Notes: generated by a model not told the origin, from the letters alone. A stretch of 64,000 nt of DNA from Mesorhizobium loti (GCF_013170705.1 NZ_CP033334.1:5433501-5497500), one strand, 5' to 3'. Shown: positions 27,240-36,227, numbered from the stretch's first letter. Program-made: numbers and translations.

Positions 27240-27950
27240 TCAATGCGCCGATGCAAGCAGCGCCGCCAATTTCTCCGACCCGCCCTGCAAAACGTTCAGG
27301 TCGACGTCACCCTGGATGCCATCCACGCGTCCCCTGTTGTGATACTGCCAATAGATCCAGTCGTGGCGGTCCGGTTCCATCAGCAGTGAGCGAAGCCACA
27401 GCGGGCGCGCGGCGATCTGCCCGGCATAGGCAGCCTCGGCCTCATCGGTCAGATAGACGATCGCCGTCTTGCCGAACGCCGTCTCGACAGGTCCGAGGAA
27501 AGCCTGGAGCTCGGCATTCAATTGTTCGGGCGATGGACGCTGCGGACAGTTGCCGCCGAACTCGATATCGACGACCGGAGGCAGCAAGGGCTGATCCCGC
27601 GGCACGACCGAGATGAAATTCTTCGCCTGGTCGGCGCCGGGCCGGCAGAAGGTGAAGAAATGATAGGCGCCGACGGCGAGCCCCGCCGCGCGAGCCTCAC
27701 GCAGATTGGTGGCAAAGGCACGATCGACGTGATCGCCACCCTCGGTCGCCTTGATGATGGCGAAGGCGACATCGTCGGCTGCAACGCGCCGCCAGTCGAT
27801 TTCGCCCTGATGGTGGGAAACGTCGATGCCTCTGACCGGATATTTTACACGGTCCGGGGAGTATGTGTGGAAGTAGACGAAGCCACCGGCGGCGACGAGC
27901 GCTGCAAAGACCAGGCTGACCGACCCCCAGAGGATTATCCGGTTCTTCAA
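27240..27950 (-). CDS. GH25 family lysozyme, membrane-anchored
   Basis: The protein has an N-terminal hydrophobic segment (ILWGSVSLVFAALVAAGGFV) and a GH25 domain with the catalytic-site motifs RGIDVSHHQGEIDW, VVDIEFGG and IYWQYHNRG. GH25 enzymes are N-acetylmuramidases. The TTG at 27950 gives 236 residues and has GAGGG five bases upstream. A GTG at 28049 overlapping smpB would add 33 residues, but its AAGGAG lies only one base before it. The start therefore remains uncertain. Confidence 0.85.
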   Translation of the reverse strand: MKNRIILWGSVSLVFAALVAAGGFVYFHTYSPDRVKYPVRGIDVSHHQGEIDWRRVAADDVAFAIIKATEGGDHVDRAFATNLREARAAGLAVGAYHFFTFCRPGADQAKNFISVVPRDQPLLPPVVDIEFGGNCPQRPSPEQLNAELQAFLGPVETAFGKTAIVYLTDEAEAAYAGQIAARPLWLRSLLMEPDRHDWIYWQYHNRGRVDGIQGDVDLNVLQGGSEKLAALLASAH

Positions 27951-28041
27951 GACGACCCTCTTCCGGGTATTTTCTAGCTCCGTGTGTTCGAAACTTGAAA
28001 GCCAAACGGCTGGCTTTTCCAGGGCTACCGCCCGGTGTCTC

Positions 28042-28521
28042 TCACCCACGCTCCTTCAAGAGCCGGCCCTTCTCGCGCGACCAGTCGCGCTGCTTTTCGG
28101 TTTCACGCTTGTCGTGCAGTTTCTTGCCACGGCCGACGGCGAGCAGCAGCTTGGCGCGGCCCTGGTCGTTGAAATAGATCTTTAGCGGCACCAGGGTCAT
28201 CCCTTCGCGGTCGACGCTCTGCGACAGCTTGGCCATCTCGCGCTTGTTGAGCAGGAGTTTGCGGCGCCTCCGGGGCTCGTGATTGAAGCGATTGGCCTGC
28301 AGATATTCCGGCAGATAGGAATTGATCAGCCAGATCTCGCCGCCTTCGACCGAAGCGTAGCTGTCCTGGATGTTGGCCTGGCCCTGGCGCAGCGACTTGA
28401 CCTCGGTGCCTGTCAGCACCAAGCCGGCCTCGATCGTGTCGAGCACCTCATAGGAAAACCGTGCCTTGCGGTTCTCCGCAACGGTCTTGTTGTTGGGATC
28501 GGCTTTTCTGACTTGATTCAT
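28042..28521 (-). CDS. smpB: SsrA-binding protein SmpB
   Basis: The 159-residue protein has [20 protein letters not shown] near the start, [12 protein letters not shown], and the basic tail [16 protein letters not shown]. SmpB binds tmRNA and rescues stalled ribosomes. It follows dapA and precedes the lysozyme. No tmRNA gene is seen in this window. Confidence 0.96.
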   Translation of the reverse strand: MNQVRKADPNNKTVAENRKARFSYEVLDTIEAGLVLTGTEVKSLRQGQANIQDSYASVEGGEIWLINSYLPEYLQANRFNHEPRRRRKLLLNKREMAKLSQSVDREGMTLVPLKIYFNDQGRAKLLLAVGRGKKLHDKRETEKQRDWSREKGRLLKERG

Positions 28522-28546
28522 GATGTGGAGAGGTGGCGCCTCATCC

Positions 28547-29428
28547 TCAATTAATCAAGCCGGCGTGCTTCATGGCCGCATCGATCTTTGCCGCGGTCGA
28601 CTCCTCGACCGTGACCAGCGGCGAACGCAGCACGTTCTCGACCTTGCCGAGCTTCGACAGCGCGTATTTGGCGCCGGACACGCCGGGTTCGAGAAAGATC
28701 GCCTTGTGCAGCGGCAAGAGGCGATCCTGCAACTCAAGCGCTTTTGCACTGTCGCCGGACAGCGTCGCTTCCTGGAATTCGGCGCACAGCCGCGGCGCGA
28801 CATTCGACGTCACCGAGATGCAGCCGACACCGCCATGGGCGTTGAAGCCGAGCGCCGAAGCATCCTCGCCGGACAGCTGGATGAAATCCTTGCCGCAGGT
28901 CATGCGCTGCTCGGACACACGCTCAACCTTGCCGGTCGCATCCTTGACGCCGACGATGTTCTTGAAGTCGTGCGCCAGCCGGCCCATCGTCTCCGGCATC
29001 ATGTCGATCACCGAGCGCGGCGGTATGTTGTAGATGATGATCGGCAGCTTCGTCGCCCTGGCGACGGCGGCGAAGTGCTCGTAGAGGCCGCGCTGTGTCG
29101 GCCTGTTGTAATAGGGCGTGACGACCAGGGCGGCGTCGGCACCGGCTTTCTCGGCATATTGCACGAGCCCGACTGCTTCCGCGGTGTTGTTGGAACCGGC
29201 GCCGGCGACGACCGGAGCACGGCCCCTGGCCACCTCGATGCAGACCTTGACGACATGGCGATGCTCATCATGCGACAGGGTCGGCGACTCGCCGGTCGTG
29301 CCGACGGGAACCAGGCCTGTCGTGCCTTCCGCGAGTTGCCATTCGACAAATGCGCGAAAGGCTTTCTCGTCGAAACGCCCGCTCTTTTCGAACGGTGTCA
29401 CGAGCGCAGTAAGCGAGCCTCTCAGCAT
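28547..29428 (-). CDS. dapA: 4-hydroxy-tetrahydrodipicolinate synthase
   Basis: The 293-residue enzyme has the DapA motif [14 protein letters not shown], the Schiff-base lysine in [14 protein letters not shown], and the catalytic tyrosine in [14 protein letters not shown]. It catalyses the first committed step of lysine and diaminopimelate synthesis from aspartate semialdehyde and pyruvate. The ATG at 29428 has AAGGAG nine bases before it; a TTG three codons earlier is rejected. Confidence 0.95.
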   Translation of the reverse strand: MLRGSLTALVTPFEKSGRFDEKAFRAFVEWQLAEGTTGLVPVGTTGESPTLSHDEHRHVVKVCIEVARGRAPVVAGAGSNNTAEAVGLVQYAEKAGADAALVVTPYYNRPTQRGLYEHFAAVARATKLPIIIYNIPPRSVIDMMPETMGRLAHDFKNIVGVKDATGKVERVSEQRMTCGKDFIQLSGEDASALGFNAHGGVGCISVTSNVAPRLCAEFQEATLSGDSAKALELQDRLLPLHKAIFLEPGVSGAKYALSKLGKVENVLRSPLVTVEESTAAKIDAAMKHAGLIN

Positions 29429-29672
29429 GTCGTCCAACTCCTTGGGACTTCTTGGGTTTTATCAGTCGGTTTGTCGTGCGCCTTCTAGCCGAAAGCGAAG
29501 CCGCGCACCATAGTCTCGACATGGTTGCGCGGCAAGCATTGCCATGGTGCCAGCAAGCGCAATTCGAACGGCCTCGATAACTCTTTGTTTACGGGCCCTT
29601 CACGACCTAAGTTTAGGCTTCGAGGCTTCTTCGCCTTCTGGTAAAATGCTGGATTAGGAAAGACACGAGATC

Positions 29673-31703
29673 ATGCCGGCCAGTCGGCCCCACCTCTTCG
29701 CGCTGCTTGGCGCCATCGCCGCGCTGATGCCCGGTGTGGCGATCAGCGGCAGCGTGGATGTGCAGGTCACCTCGGCAATCCCGATGCCCAGCCCGCAGGA
29801 CGGGGCGCAGCAGGCGCCCTCACCCGGCGTCGCCATGTTGAAGAGCGGATTGGACGCACTGGCGGCCGGCGATATTCCAGGCGCCCGCGCTGTGCGCGAC
29901 GCGCTTCCGGCTCAATCGCTCGACCTGCATATTCTGGCTTGGGCGATCGCCCTTTACGGCGGCGACAAGGTTCCGAGCGGCGATATCGCCGCGGCCGCGA
30001 GGATGCTGCCCAACTGGCCGGGCACCGTCGCCTTGCGCAAGAACAGCGAGCGCGCGCTCTATCGGGAGAACCCCGCCCCCGGGATCGTCATTGCGGCATT
30101 CAATGGCAGCCAGCCGCAAACGTTCGAAGGCGTCATGGTTCTCGCTCGCGCCTATGTGGCGGAGGGCAACGCCAAGGCGGCACGCTCGGTGCTGTCGCCG
30201 TTCTGGCGCACCGCGATTCTGGAAGCCAAGGACGAGACGGCGTTGATCAAGGAGTTCGGCGGTCTGATCCCCGCCGCCGACCACCGTTTTCGCATGGATC
30301 GTATGTTCTATGCCGATCGGGTGAACTCCGCCCTGCGGGTTGCCGGCCTGGCCGGCGCCCAGCAGTTCGCCGATGCCTGGGCCGCGGCCGACAGAGGTGA
30401 CAAGAACGCGCTGAAACTGCTGAAGGCAGTGCCGGCATCGCAGCGGTCGGCCGGCTATTTCTTCGCGCAGGCCGAATATCTTCGCAAGCAGGAAGATTTT
30501 GCCGGCGCCGCCGCCATTGTGATGAAGGCGCCGACGGACCGCGAGGCTTTGGTCGATCCGGACGCCTGGTGGGTCGAACGCCGGGTGCTGTCGCGCGAAC
30601 TGGTCGACCAGGGCGACATGAAGACGGCTTATCGGATCGTCGCCACGCATGCCGCCGAAAGCGCGGCCAATGCGGCCGAGGCCGAGTTCCACGCCGGCTG
30701 GTATGCGCTGCGCGGCCTCAACGACCCCAAGCTTGCCGCCACGCATTTTTCGCGCATCGCCGAACTGGCGCAGGGGCCGATGACATTGTCGCGCGCCTAT
30801 TACTGGCTCGGTCGTGCGGCGGAAGTCGGCGGGCCGGGCAATGCCAGGGACTATTTTGGGCGTGCGGCTGCCTATGGCACGACCTTTTACGGCCAGCTTG
30901 CCGCCGAACGCGTCGGCCGCCAGGCACTCAATATCGTCTATCCCCAGCCAAGCGCTGCCGACCGGCAGAACTTTGCCGACCGCGAGGCCGTCAGCGCCAT
31001 CAAACGCCTGCAGGAGGCAGGCTACGACCGCTATGCCGAAACGCTTTATCGCGACCTTGCCGGGCAATTGACCAGCCCGGGCGAATTGGCGCTGCTCGCG
31101 GTCCTCGCCGAGAAGCAGCGCAACCATTTCATGGCGCTGAAAGTCGGCAAGATCGCCGGCGCGCGCGGCATCGATGTCGGCGCGCTGTCGCATCCGCTCG
31201 GCGTTATCCCTGATTCGGCCAATATTTCCGGTTCGGGCAAGGCGCTGGCCTATGCGGTCGCCCGCCAGGAAAGCGAATTCAACATCGGCGCCGTATCAAG
31301 TGCCGGCGCGCGTGGGCTGCTGCAGCTAATGCCGGGGACGGCCAAGCAATTGGCGAAGAAGGCCGGATTGCAGTTTTCGCAGGTCCGGCTGACCACCGAC
31401 GCCGGCTACAATGCGACACTCGGTTCAGCCTTCCTTGGCGAACAGCTCGACCGCTTCAACGGCTCCTATGTGCTCACCTTCGCCGGCTACAATGCCGGCC
31501 CCAACCGGGCCAGCCAGTGGGTGGCGAAATACGGCGACCCGCGTGGCAAGGACATCGATGCGGTGGTGGACTGGATCGAGCGGATTCCCTACACGGAAAC
31601 AAGAAGTTACGTACAGCGCGTGATGGAGAATTACGAAGTCTACAAGATGCGTATTTCCGGCAAATACGACATCGTCGGAGATCTGGTGAACGGACGCAGT
31701 TGA
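29673..31703 (+). CDS. Soluble lytic murein transglycosylase
   Basis: The 676-residue protein begins with a signal peptide (HLFALLGAIAALMPGVAISG). A long alpha-helical superhelical region follows up to about residue 510, then the SLT catalytic domain. The catalytic glutamate is E533 in ARQESEFN, followed by GAVSSAGARGLLQLMPGTA and FAGYNAGPNRA. It cleaves peptidoglycan glycan strands in the periplasm, forming 1,6-anhydro ends. It is a single gene, divergent from dapA. Confidence 0.93.
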   Translation: MPASRPHLFALLGAIAALMPGVAISGSVDVQVTSAIPMPSPQDGAQQAPSPGVAMLKSGLDALAAGDIPGARAVRDALPAQSLDLHILAWAIALYGGDKVPSGDIAAAARMLPNWPGTVALRKNSERALYRENPAPGIVIAAFNGSQPQTFEGVMVLARAYVAEGNAKAARSVLSPFWRTAILEAKDETALIKEFGGLIPAADHRFRMDRMFYADRVNSALRVAGLAGAQQFADAWAAADRGDKNALKLLKAVPASQRSAGYFFAQAEYLRKQEDFAGAAAIVMKAPTDREALVDPDAWWVERRVLSRELVDQGDMKTAYRIVATHAAESAANAAEAEFHAGWYALRGLNDPKLAATHFSRIAELAQGPMTLSRAYYWLGRAAEVGGPGNARDYFGRAAAYGTTFYGQLAAERVGRQALNIVYPQPSAADRQNFADREAVSAIKRLQEAGYDRYAETLYRDLAGQLTSPGELALLAVLAEKQRNHFMALKVGKIAGARGIDVGALSHPLGVIPDSANISGSGKALAYAVARQESEFNIGAVSSAGARGLLQLMPGTAKQLAKKAGLQFSQVRLTTDAGYNATLGSAFLGEQLDRFNGSYVLTFAGYNAGPNRASQWVAKYGDPRGKDIDAVVDWIERIPYTETRSYVQRVMENYEVYKMRISGKYDIVGDLVNGRS

Positions 31704-31811
31704 GGCTTCCCCTCTTCCCGTGAGAAAGAAGGCAATGAGCGTCTTTCATTTGACCAGCGCTGCCCTCGCCTGTAGCTGTCTTTGGTCTATCCAGCCAGGG
31801 CAGCATTTTAA

Positions 31812-32702
31812 ATGTCGAGCGACAAAGGCTTCACCGACTTCTTTTATGCGGCGCCGGACGGGTTGAAGCTTCACGCCCGCGTCTACGGCAAGGCCAGTAC
31901 CAGCGACTGGCCGGTAGTCTGCCTGCCCGGCCTGACCCGCAATGCTCGCGACTTTCATTATCTTGCGCTCTATCTGTCGCAGCGCGCCGGCACTGCACGC
32001 CAGGTCGTGGCTTTCGATTATCGAGGGCGAGCGATGTCGGCCTACGATCCCGACATCGCCCACTATAATGTCGGTGTCGAAGCCGGCGATGTCCTGGCCG
32101 GGCTCGCGGCACTTGGCATTGACCACGCAGCTTTCATCGGCACTTCGCGCGGCGGCCTGATCATCCATGTGCTCGGGGCATTGAAGCCGGCGGTGCTGAA
32201 AGCCATTGTGCTCAATGACATCGGACCTGTGATCGAAGCCGGAGGCTTTGCCAACATCCGATCCTATCTTGAGCGCTCGCCGAAGCCGAAGACATTTGAT
32301 GAAGCCGTGGACGCGCAGCGGCGCACGCATGGCGGCGACTTTCCGGCCCTTACCCATGCGGACTGGGCTCGGATGGTGGGTGCGCTCTACCGCAACACGG
32401 ATGGCGGACTGGTGCCCGATTTCGATCCGGCGTTGATCGACACTCTGGCCGGAATCGATTTCAGCAAGCCGTTGCCGGATCTGTGGCCGCAATTCGATGC
32501 GCTGGTCGCCGTGCCATTGCTTGCCATCCGCGGCGGCAATTCCAAACTGCTCTCCACCGCAACGCTCGAGGACATGCAAAAACGCCATCCCGGCATGGAG
32601 ACGATCACCGTCGAGGGTCAGGGGCACGCACCATTCCTCGAAACCAGCAGTCTGCCTGGCGATATAGCGGCCTTTCTTGATCGGGCTGAACGCCAAGACT
32701 GA
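31812..32702 (+). CDS. Alpha/beta hydrolase
   Basis: The 296-residue protein has the fold's nucleophile elbow GTSRGG, the oxyanion region VVCLPGLTRNARDF and a C-terminal catalytic histidine in VEGQGHAPFLE. The substrate is unknown. It has no signal peptide. It is separate from the transglycosylase, and a weak hairpin lies after it. Confidence 0.88.
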   Translation: MSSDKGFTDFFYAAPDGLKLHARVYGKASTSDWPVVCLPGLTRNARDFHYLALYLSQRAGTARQVVAFDYRGRAMSAYDPDIAHYNVGVEAGDVLAGLAALGIDHAAFIGTSRGGLIIHVLGALKPAVLKAIVLNDIGPVIEAGGFANIRSYLERSPKPKTFDEAVDAQRRTHGGDFPALTHADWARMVGALYRNTDGGLVPDFDPALIDTLAGIDFSKPLPDLWPQFDALVAVPLLAIRGGNSKLLSTATLEDMQKRHPGMETITVEGQGHAPFLETSSLPGDIAAFLDRAERQD

Positions 32703-32710
32703 ATAAAGTA

Positions 32711-32738
32711 ACCCCAAGACCAGATCTAGCCCTGGGGT
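32711..32738. terminator. Possible bidirectional terminator
   Basis: ACCCCA at 32711-32716 pairs with TGGGGT at 32733-32738, between the convergent hydrolase and integrase genes. Further pairing in the arms is imperfect and there is no long T tract, so this is weak. Confidence 0.35.
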
Positions 32739-32769
32739 CACAGCAACAGTATAGCCGCGCCTGTTGGAA

Positions 32770-33846
32770 TTATTTGGCCTTTGAGCTTTTCCGCAAGGCT
32801 TTTGCCGGCTTCGCCGCACCCGCCTCGCTTGTTTTGCCCGGCTTAGGCGCCGAAGGCGCTGTCAGCGGGGAAGAGAAGGCCGAGCTTTCATTACCGCGCG
32901 ACGCATCCTCGCTTCGCGGCGTTTCCAGCACGACGACACAGCCGTCGAGATCGTTGGTGGCCAGATGCGCGTAGCGCATGGTCATCGAAAGAGTCTGGTG
33001 GCCAAGCCACATCTGCACGCGCCTGATGTCGATGCCGCCCTGGACAAGGCGCGAGGCGCAGGTGTGACGCAAGATGTGCGGCACGACCTGGTCGTCGGCG
33101 CCAAGACCGACTTCGGCCTTCGCGTCATTCCAGATGGCACGGAACTGTGCCTGGCTGAGCTTGGTGAACGGGCCCTTGGGCCGGCGCCCTTCGGCCGGAG
33201 GCAGCCTGATGACCTCCTTGACACGCTCGGTCATCGGAATGGTACGGCTGCGGCCGGATTTGGTGATCCAGAAACTGACGCGATGTTCCTGGATGTCGTT
33301 CCAGATCAGCCCGAGCGCTTCGCCGAGACGGCATCCGGTGTCGACCAGGAAGACGGAAAGCCTGTAGGCATCCTCACTGCGGCTTCTGATGGCGGCGAAC
33401 AGCCTTGCCTCTTCGTCCCTCTCAAGGAACCGAATCCGTCCCGCCCGCTCTTTCTGGCGGCGGAACTCGGGCAGGCTGTGGATATCTCCCATCTTGTAGG
33501 CCTTGCGCAGCAGTTTGCTGAGAGCAGCCATCTTTCGATTGATGGTTGCGTTGCTGTTGCCGCGCTGGCGCAAGGTGCCGATAAGGTTATCAAGGGTACT
33601 CTGGTCAAAGGCGCTGAAACGCTCCCCAAGGAGAATTTCATCTATTTCGCCGATGAATGAGCTGACATTGTATTTATGCCGCCCGTCATCCCACAGTATG
33701 TCCCGATAGGCTGAAAAAAGCTCTCCGACTCGGTACGACTTTACTTCTCTTATCTTGTTATAGGTGTACTTGATCTTCGAATTCTGAGAAGAAAACATCG
33801 AAAACGGATCTGAGGGGCTAGCCTCCTGGATCGCTTCGTTGGTCAT
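32770..33846 (-). CDS. Tyrosine recombinase/phage integrase family protein
   Basis: The 358-residue protein has an N-terminal SAM-like core-binding domain and a C-terminal catalytic domain with the first Arg in DTGCRLGEAL, HILRHTCASRL (HxxR), then WLGHQTLSMTMRYAHL (H and nucleophile Tyr). All catalytic residues are present. The C-terminus is a Lys/Ala/Pro-rich tail. No phage, transfer or excisionase genes lie next to it. It may be a leftover of an integrated element or a domesticated recombinase. The ATG at 33846 is used; a GTG four codons earlier is possible. Confidence 0.88.
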   Translation of the reverse strand: MTNEAIQEASPSDPFSMFSSQNSKIKYTYNKIREVKSYRVGELFSAYRDILWDDGRHKYNVSSFIGEIDEILLGERFSAFDQSTLDNLIGTLRQRGNSNATINRKMAALSKLLRKAYKMGDIHSLPEFRRQKERAGRIRFLERDEEARLFAAIRSRSEDAYRLSVFLVDTGCRLGEALGLIWNDIQEHRVSFWITKSGRSRTIPMTERVKEVIRLPPAEGRRPKGPFTKLSQAQFRAIWNDAKAEVGLGADDQVVPHILRHTCASRLVQGGIDIRRVQMWLGHQTLSMTMRYAHLATNDLDGCVVVLETPRSEDASRGNESSAFSSPLTAPSAPKPGKTSEAGAAKPAKALRKSSKAK

Positions 33847-34034
33847 AATTCGTCGCACCCCCGAGTGGATGGATCAGCCCTATCCGCTTGGAAGCGTCCT
33901 TTCAAGAGTTTTAATCACGCGGTTGTGATCTCATCCGCCCATTGGCGAATCCCACGAAATCACTCTGCGGATTTGTTCAGCTACCGATTCCCCCTCTTCC
34001 TTCGTTTGCGTTGACCCAGTCACGAAACAAAAAC

Positions 34035-34060
34035 AGCCCGGGCGTTTGTGCGCCCGGGCT
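34035..34060 (-). terminator. Intrinsic terminator of porin 2
   Basis: AGCCCGGGCG (34035-34044) and CGCCCGGGCT (34051-34060) form a ten-base GC stem, followed on the minus strand by GTTTTTGTTT. It is placed about 25 bases after the porin stop. Confidence 0.9.
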
Positions 34061-34086
34061 GGATTTCACTTGTAGAGCACCAGCCC

Positions 34087-35247
34087 TTAGAAGGAGCGCT
34101 GGAAGCGGAGGATACCGCCGATGTTGCTCTTCTTCTCGGCGTGGGTCCAGTTCGACACGGTGTCGTTACCGACGTTGAGGTAGTCAACTTCGGCCGTGAC
34201 CGTGAAGCCGGGAACCACGTCGTAGGCGATGTTCGCAGCGACGCCGAGGTTCTTGCCCTCGTCATACGACACCTGGGCGTTGAACGAGGTCTTCTCGTTG
34301 AACTTGTACGAGCCACCGCCCCAAACTGCCCAGTTGCCGCTCCACTGCTTGTACATGCCGCGACCGCCAGCCGGGAGGAAATAGCTTCCATCCGTGTAGT
34401 TGCTGTCCGAGCCGTAGCCGCCCATCAAGAACAGCGACAGTGCGCTGGAGACGTTGACGTCCAAGCGAACCTTGCCCGCGACTTCTTCATAGTTGCTGTC
34501 ATAAGCAACGACGCCGGTGATGGCGCCCCAGCCCTGCGTCCACTTTACGCCACCGACGACATGCGGAACGTAGCTGTCGATCGTATAAGCTCCGTAACCT
34601 TCTTCGAGTGAGACGACAGCCGAGAAGCCGTTGCCAGCGTCGAAGTAGTACTGCACGACGTTGGTGTCGAAACCACCGTAAGGCACCAGTGTATCCTGGA
34701 TGACGTTGCCGGCGTAGCCGATGAACGTATCGAAGGCCGACTCGTCCTTACCGACGCGAAGACCACCGAGCTGGATCCAGGCAAAGTTCAGCGAGACGGA
34801 ACCGCCGGCGCCAGCGCCAGCAACGTACCTATCGTTTACGAGGTCATAGGAAGCACGGCCGCTGTCGCGTGAGTTGCCGAAGTTGAAGCGGGTCTCGGTG
34901 TAGGTCTTCAAAGTACCGAGTTCGGTTTCCTGGCCGGTCCAGGTCTTCAGCGCGAAGCGGGCGTTCTTCTTCCAGGTGCCCTGGTCTTTGCCGCTCTTAA
35001 CGTCGGTAGCACGAGCGCCATCGAACGAGCCGATATCGCCAGCGCCGATGTCGTAACGGACATAGCCGCCGATGCGCAGGCAGGTCTCGGTGCCCGGGAT
35101 GTAGAAGTAGCCAGCGCCGTAGACGTCGCAGATCTTGACGTATTCAGCGGGTTCCGGCTCGGCGACGACGACGGCGTCGGCGGCGCGCGCACCGGAAACT
35201 GCGATCAGGGCCGCAGCGGAGCCGAGGAGAAGGCTCTTAATGTTCAT
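34087..35247 (-). CDS. Rhizobiales porin, copy 2
   Basis: The 386-residue porin has the same signal peptide and two-cysteine block as copy 1 and ends FQRSF. Its first 184 coding bases and the 17 bases before the ATG are identical to those of porin 3, in the opposite orientation. It has its own leader and terminator and is monocistronic. The ATG at 35247 follows GGAGG; an upstream in-frame start is inside the leader. Later parts diverge, mainly in surface loops such as the GAGAGGSVS region. Confidence 0.93.
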   Translation of the reverse strand: MNIKSLLLGSAAALIAVSGARAADAVVVAEPEPAEYVKICDVYGAGYFYIPGTETCLRIGGYVRYDIGAGDIGSFDGARATDVKSGKDQGTWKKNARFALKTWTGQETELGTLKTYTETRFNFGNSRDSGRASYDLVNDRYVAGAGAGGSVSLNFAWIQLGGLRVGKDESAFDTFIGYAGNVIQDTLVPYGGFDTNVVQYYFDAGNGFSAVVSLEEGYGAYTIDSYVPHVVGGVKWTQGWGAITGVVAYDSNYEEVAGKVRLDVNVSSALSLFLMGGYGSDSNYTDGSYFLPAGGRGMYKQWSGNWAVWGGGSYKFNEKTSFNAQVSYDEGKNLGVAANIAYDVVPGFTVTAEVDYLNVGNDTVSNWTHAEKKSNIGGILRFQRSF

Positions 35248-35264
35248 TTTCTGACCTCCAGTCA
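35063..35264 (-). repeat. 202-bp perfect inverted repeat, arm 1 (porin 2 5' end)
   Basis: On the minus strand this runs from TGACTGGAGG before the start codon to GGCGGCTA in codon ~62. It is base-for-base identical to 36214-36415 on the plus strand. Porin 1 is clearly diverged at synonymous sites over the same stretch, so recent exchange between copies 2 and 3 is likely. Confidence 0.9.
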
Positions 35265-35444
35265 AAAGTTAAAAAACGGGTCTGGGTATTCTTTGCTGAA
35301 GGACAGCGTTCCCTGCCCCATCCCCACTACCGAAAAAGATGCGCACCGCGCCGCTTCCTCGAAACCGACATTACCCATGAGCCGGCGGCGTTCAACAACG
35401 ATCGTACAAGCGAAAGGACTGTTCGGCTGCTATCCCCCGGCGTT

Positions 35445-35460
35445 GTTGCACAAATGACAC
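35445..35460 (-). promoter_or_regulatory. Conserved upstream element of porin 2
   Basis: On the minus strand it reads GTGTCATTTGTGCAAC, 15 of 16 bases shared with porin 1, at almost the same distance from the start codon. It probably marks the promoter region or a regulator site. Confidence 0.5.
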
Positions 35461-35641
35461 GATTTGGCCTCACTCAGAAACCTCTTGTTAACCATCAGGC
35501 CTGCCGTATCAGCTCATTTCGCGCTGAATCCGGCAATCGGCCGACGGAATCATGGCAGGGCCGCGAGTCACCAGCCAGGGAGTTGCCGCAAAACGGCCGT
35601 ACCAGGTAAACCCGCCGTTCCGGCCCGCTGTTATTTTTCCA

Positions 35642-35647
35642 TATAAT
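35642..35647 (+). promoter_or_regulatory. Candidate -10 box of tRNA-Ser
   Basis: TATAAT lies 52 bases before the tRNA 5' end. A matching -35 box is not obvious, so this is tentative. Confidence 0.35.
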
Positions 35648-35698
35648 GGCGCGGGCTTGTTGATTGTGCCGGCGCTTTTCTTTATCCACCGGCGCAAC

Positions 35699-35789
35699 GG
35701 AGAGGTGGCCGAGTGGTCGAAGGCGCTCCCCTGCTAAGGGAGTAGAGGTCAAAAGCTTCTCGTGGGTTCGAATCCCATCCTCTCCGCCA
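35699..35789 (+). tRNA. tRNA-Ser(GCT)
   Basis: Acceptor arms GGAGAGG and CCTCTCC pair, with discriminator G and an encoded CCA (35787-35789). The anticodon stem is CTCCC/GGGAG around the loop CTGCTAA, giving anticodon GCT for AGC/AGU serine codons. A long variable arm (about AGTAGAGGTCAAAAGCTTCT) is typical for tRNA-Ser. The T arm is GTGGGTTCGAATCCCAT. Confidence 0.97.
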
Positions 35790-35881
35790 CCCTACGCCCT
35801 TTGGGCTTCGGGTGGCAGGCCACCCCAGCGCGCGAAGGGCGTAGGGTGTAGCCCGAAGCTACGGAGTAGCGTAGGGGGACT
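35790..35881 (+). repeat. Long palindromic linker between tRNA-Ser and the GIY-YIG gene
   Basis: It starts exactly after the tRNA CCA. CCCTACGCCCTT (35790-35801) pairs with AAGGGCGTAGGG (35835-35846), enclosing an inner hairpin GGTGG/CCACC. A further GCGTAGGG (35869-35876) could pair with the same left arm instead, and GTAGC-CCGAA-GCTAC makes a small hairpin between. The linker stops at the GIY-YIG start. It could act as the tRNA terminator or as a mobile-element end. Confidence 0.75.
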
Positions 35882-36157
35882 ATGTGGTACGTTTATTTCC
35901 CGCAGCTCCATGACGGTGACGTCTATGTCGGGTCGACAAACGACCTTCGACGCCGGTTCGAATCACATCAATCAGGCTATGTGGCATCGACCAAGGCTCA
36001 TCTGCCTGTCGCCTTGAAGACGTATATTGCGGTCGAAACCGAGGCCAGTGCACGGCAGTTGGAGCGGTATTTCAAGACCGGATCGGGCAAGGCTTTTGCT
36101 AGCAGCGATTCTGGCGAACCGAGCGCCGCTGACGACCAAAGAATGCTATCTGTCTGA
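35882..36157 (+). CDS. GIY-YIG domain protein with apparent 3' frameshift
   Basis: The 91-residue frame has a GIY-YIG-type start (WYVYF ... DVYVGSTNDLRRRFESHQSG), the conserved LPVALKTYIAVETE and ERYFKTGSGKAFA. After this the frame reads an atypical tail SSDSGEPSAADDQRMLSV. If one base is restored near 36101 the reading becomes AKQRFWRTERR and stops at 36132, which is like the usual C-terminus of the family as I recall it. The gene thus probably carries a one-base deletion. It follows tRNA-Ser and a palindrome. Activity is uncertain. Confidence 0.75.
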   Translation: MWYVYFPQLHDGDVYVGSTNDLRRRFESHQSGYVASTKAHLPVALKTYIAVETEASARQLERYFKTGSGKAFASSDSGEPSAADDQRMLSV

Positions 36158-36166
36158 TATAAAACG

Positions 36167-36191
36167 AAAAACAGCCATTGAATCTGTTTTT
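36167..36191 (+). terminator. AT-rich hairpin with T run after the GIY-YIG gene
   Basis: AAAAACAG (36167-36174) pairs with CTGTTTTT (36184-36191). The stem is AT-rich, so termination would be partial at best. It lies ten bases after the GIY-YIG stop and 40 bases before the porin 3 start. Confidence 0.4.
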
Positions 36192-36193
36192 CT

Positions 36194-36227
36194 CTGACCT
36201 CCGCCTTCGATTCTGACTGGAGGTCAG
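36194..36227 (+). promoter_or_regulatory. Leader hairpin covering the porin 3 ribosome-binding site
   Basis: CTGACCTCC (36194-36202) is the exact reverse complement of GGAGGTCAG (36219-36227), which holds the porin 3 Shine-Dalgarno. The nine-base stem with a 16-base loop would hide the site from the ribosome. Porins 1 and 2 keep the right arm but lack the left. Confidence 0.55.

Larger units (their letters stand above)
35265..35698. other. Porin 2 leader and tRNA-Ser upstream region
   Basis: No gene is seen. The part to about 35460 is the porin 2 leader and carries the conserved upstream element. A TTAACCAT (35488-35495) resembles a CtrA half-site but is isolated. From 35500 to 35698 is the tRNA-Ser promoter region with TATAAT at 35642. 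Confidence 0.55.

Noticed and set aside
29820..31193. 457-codon minus-strand frame opposite the lytic transglycosylase
   Set aside because: Antisense shadow without motifs.
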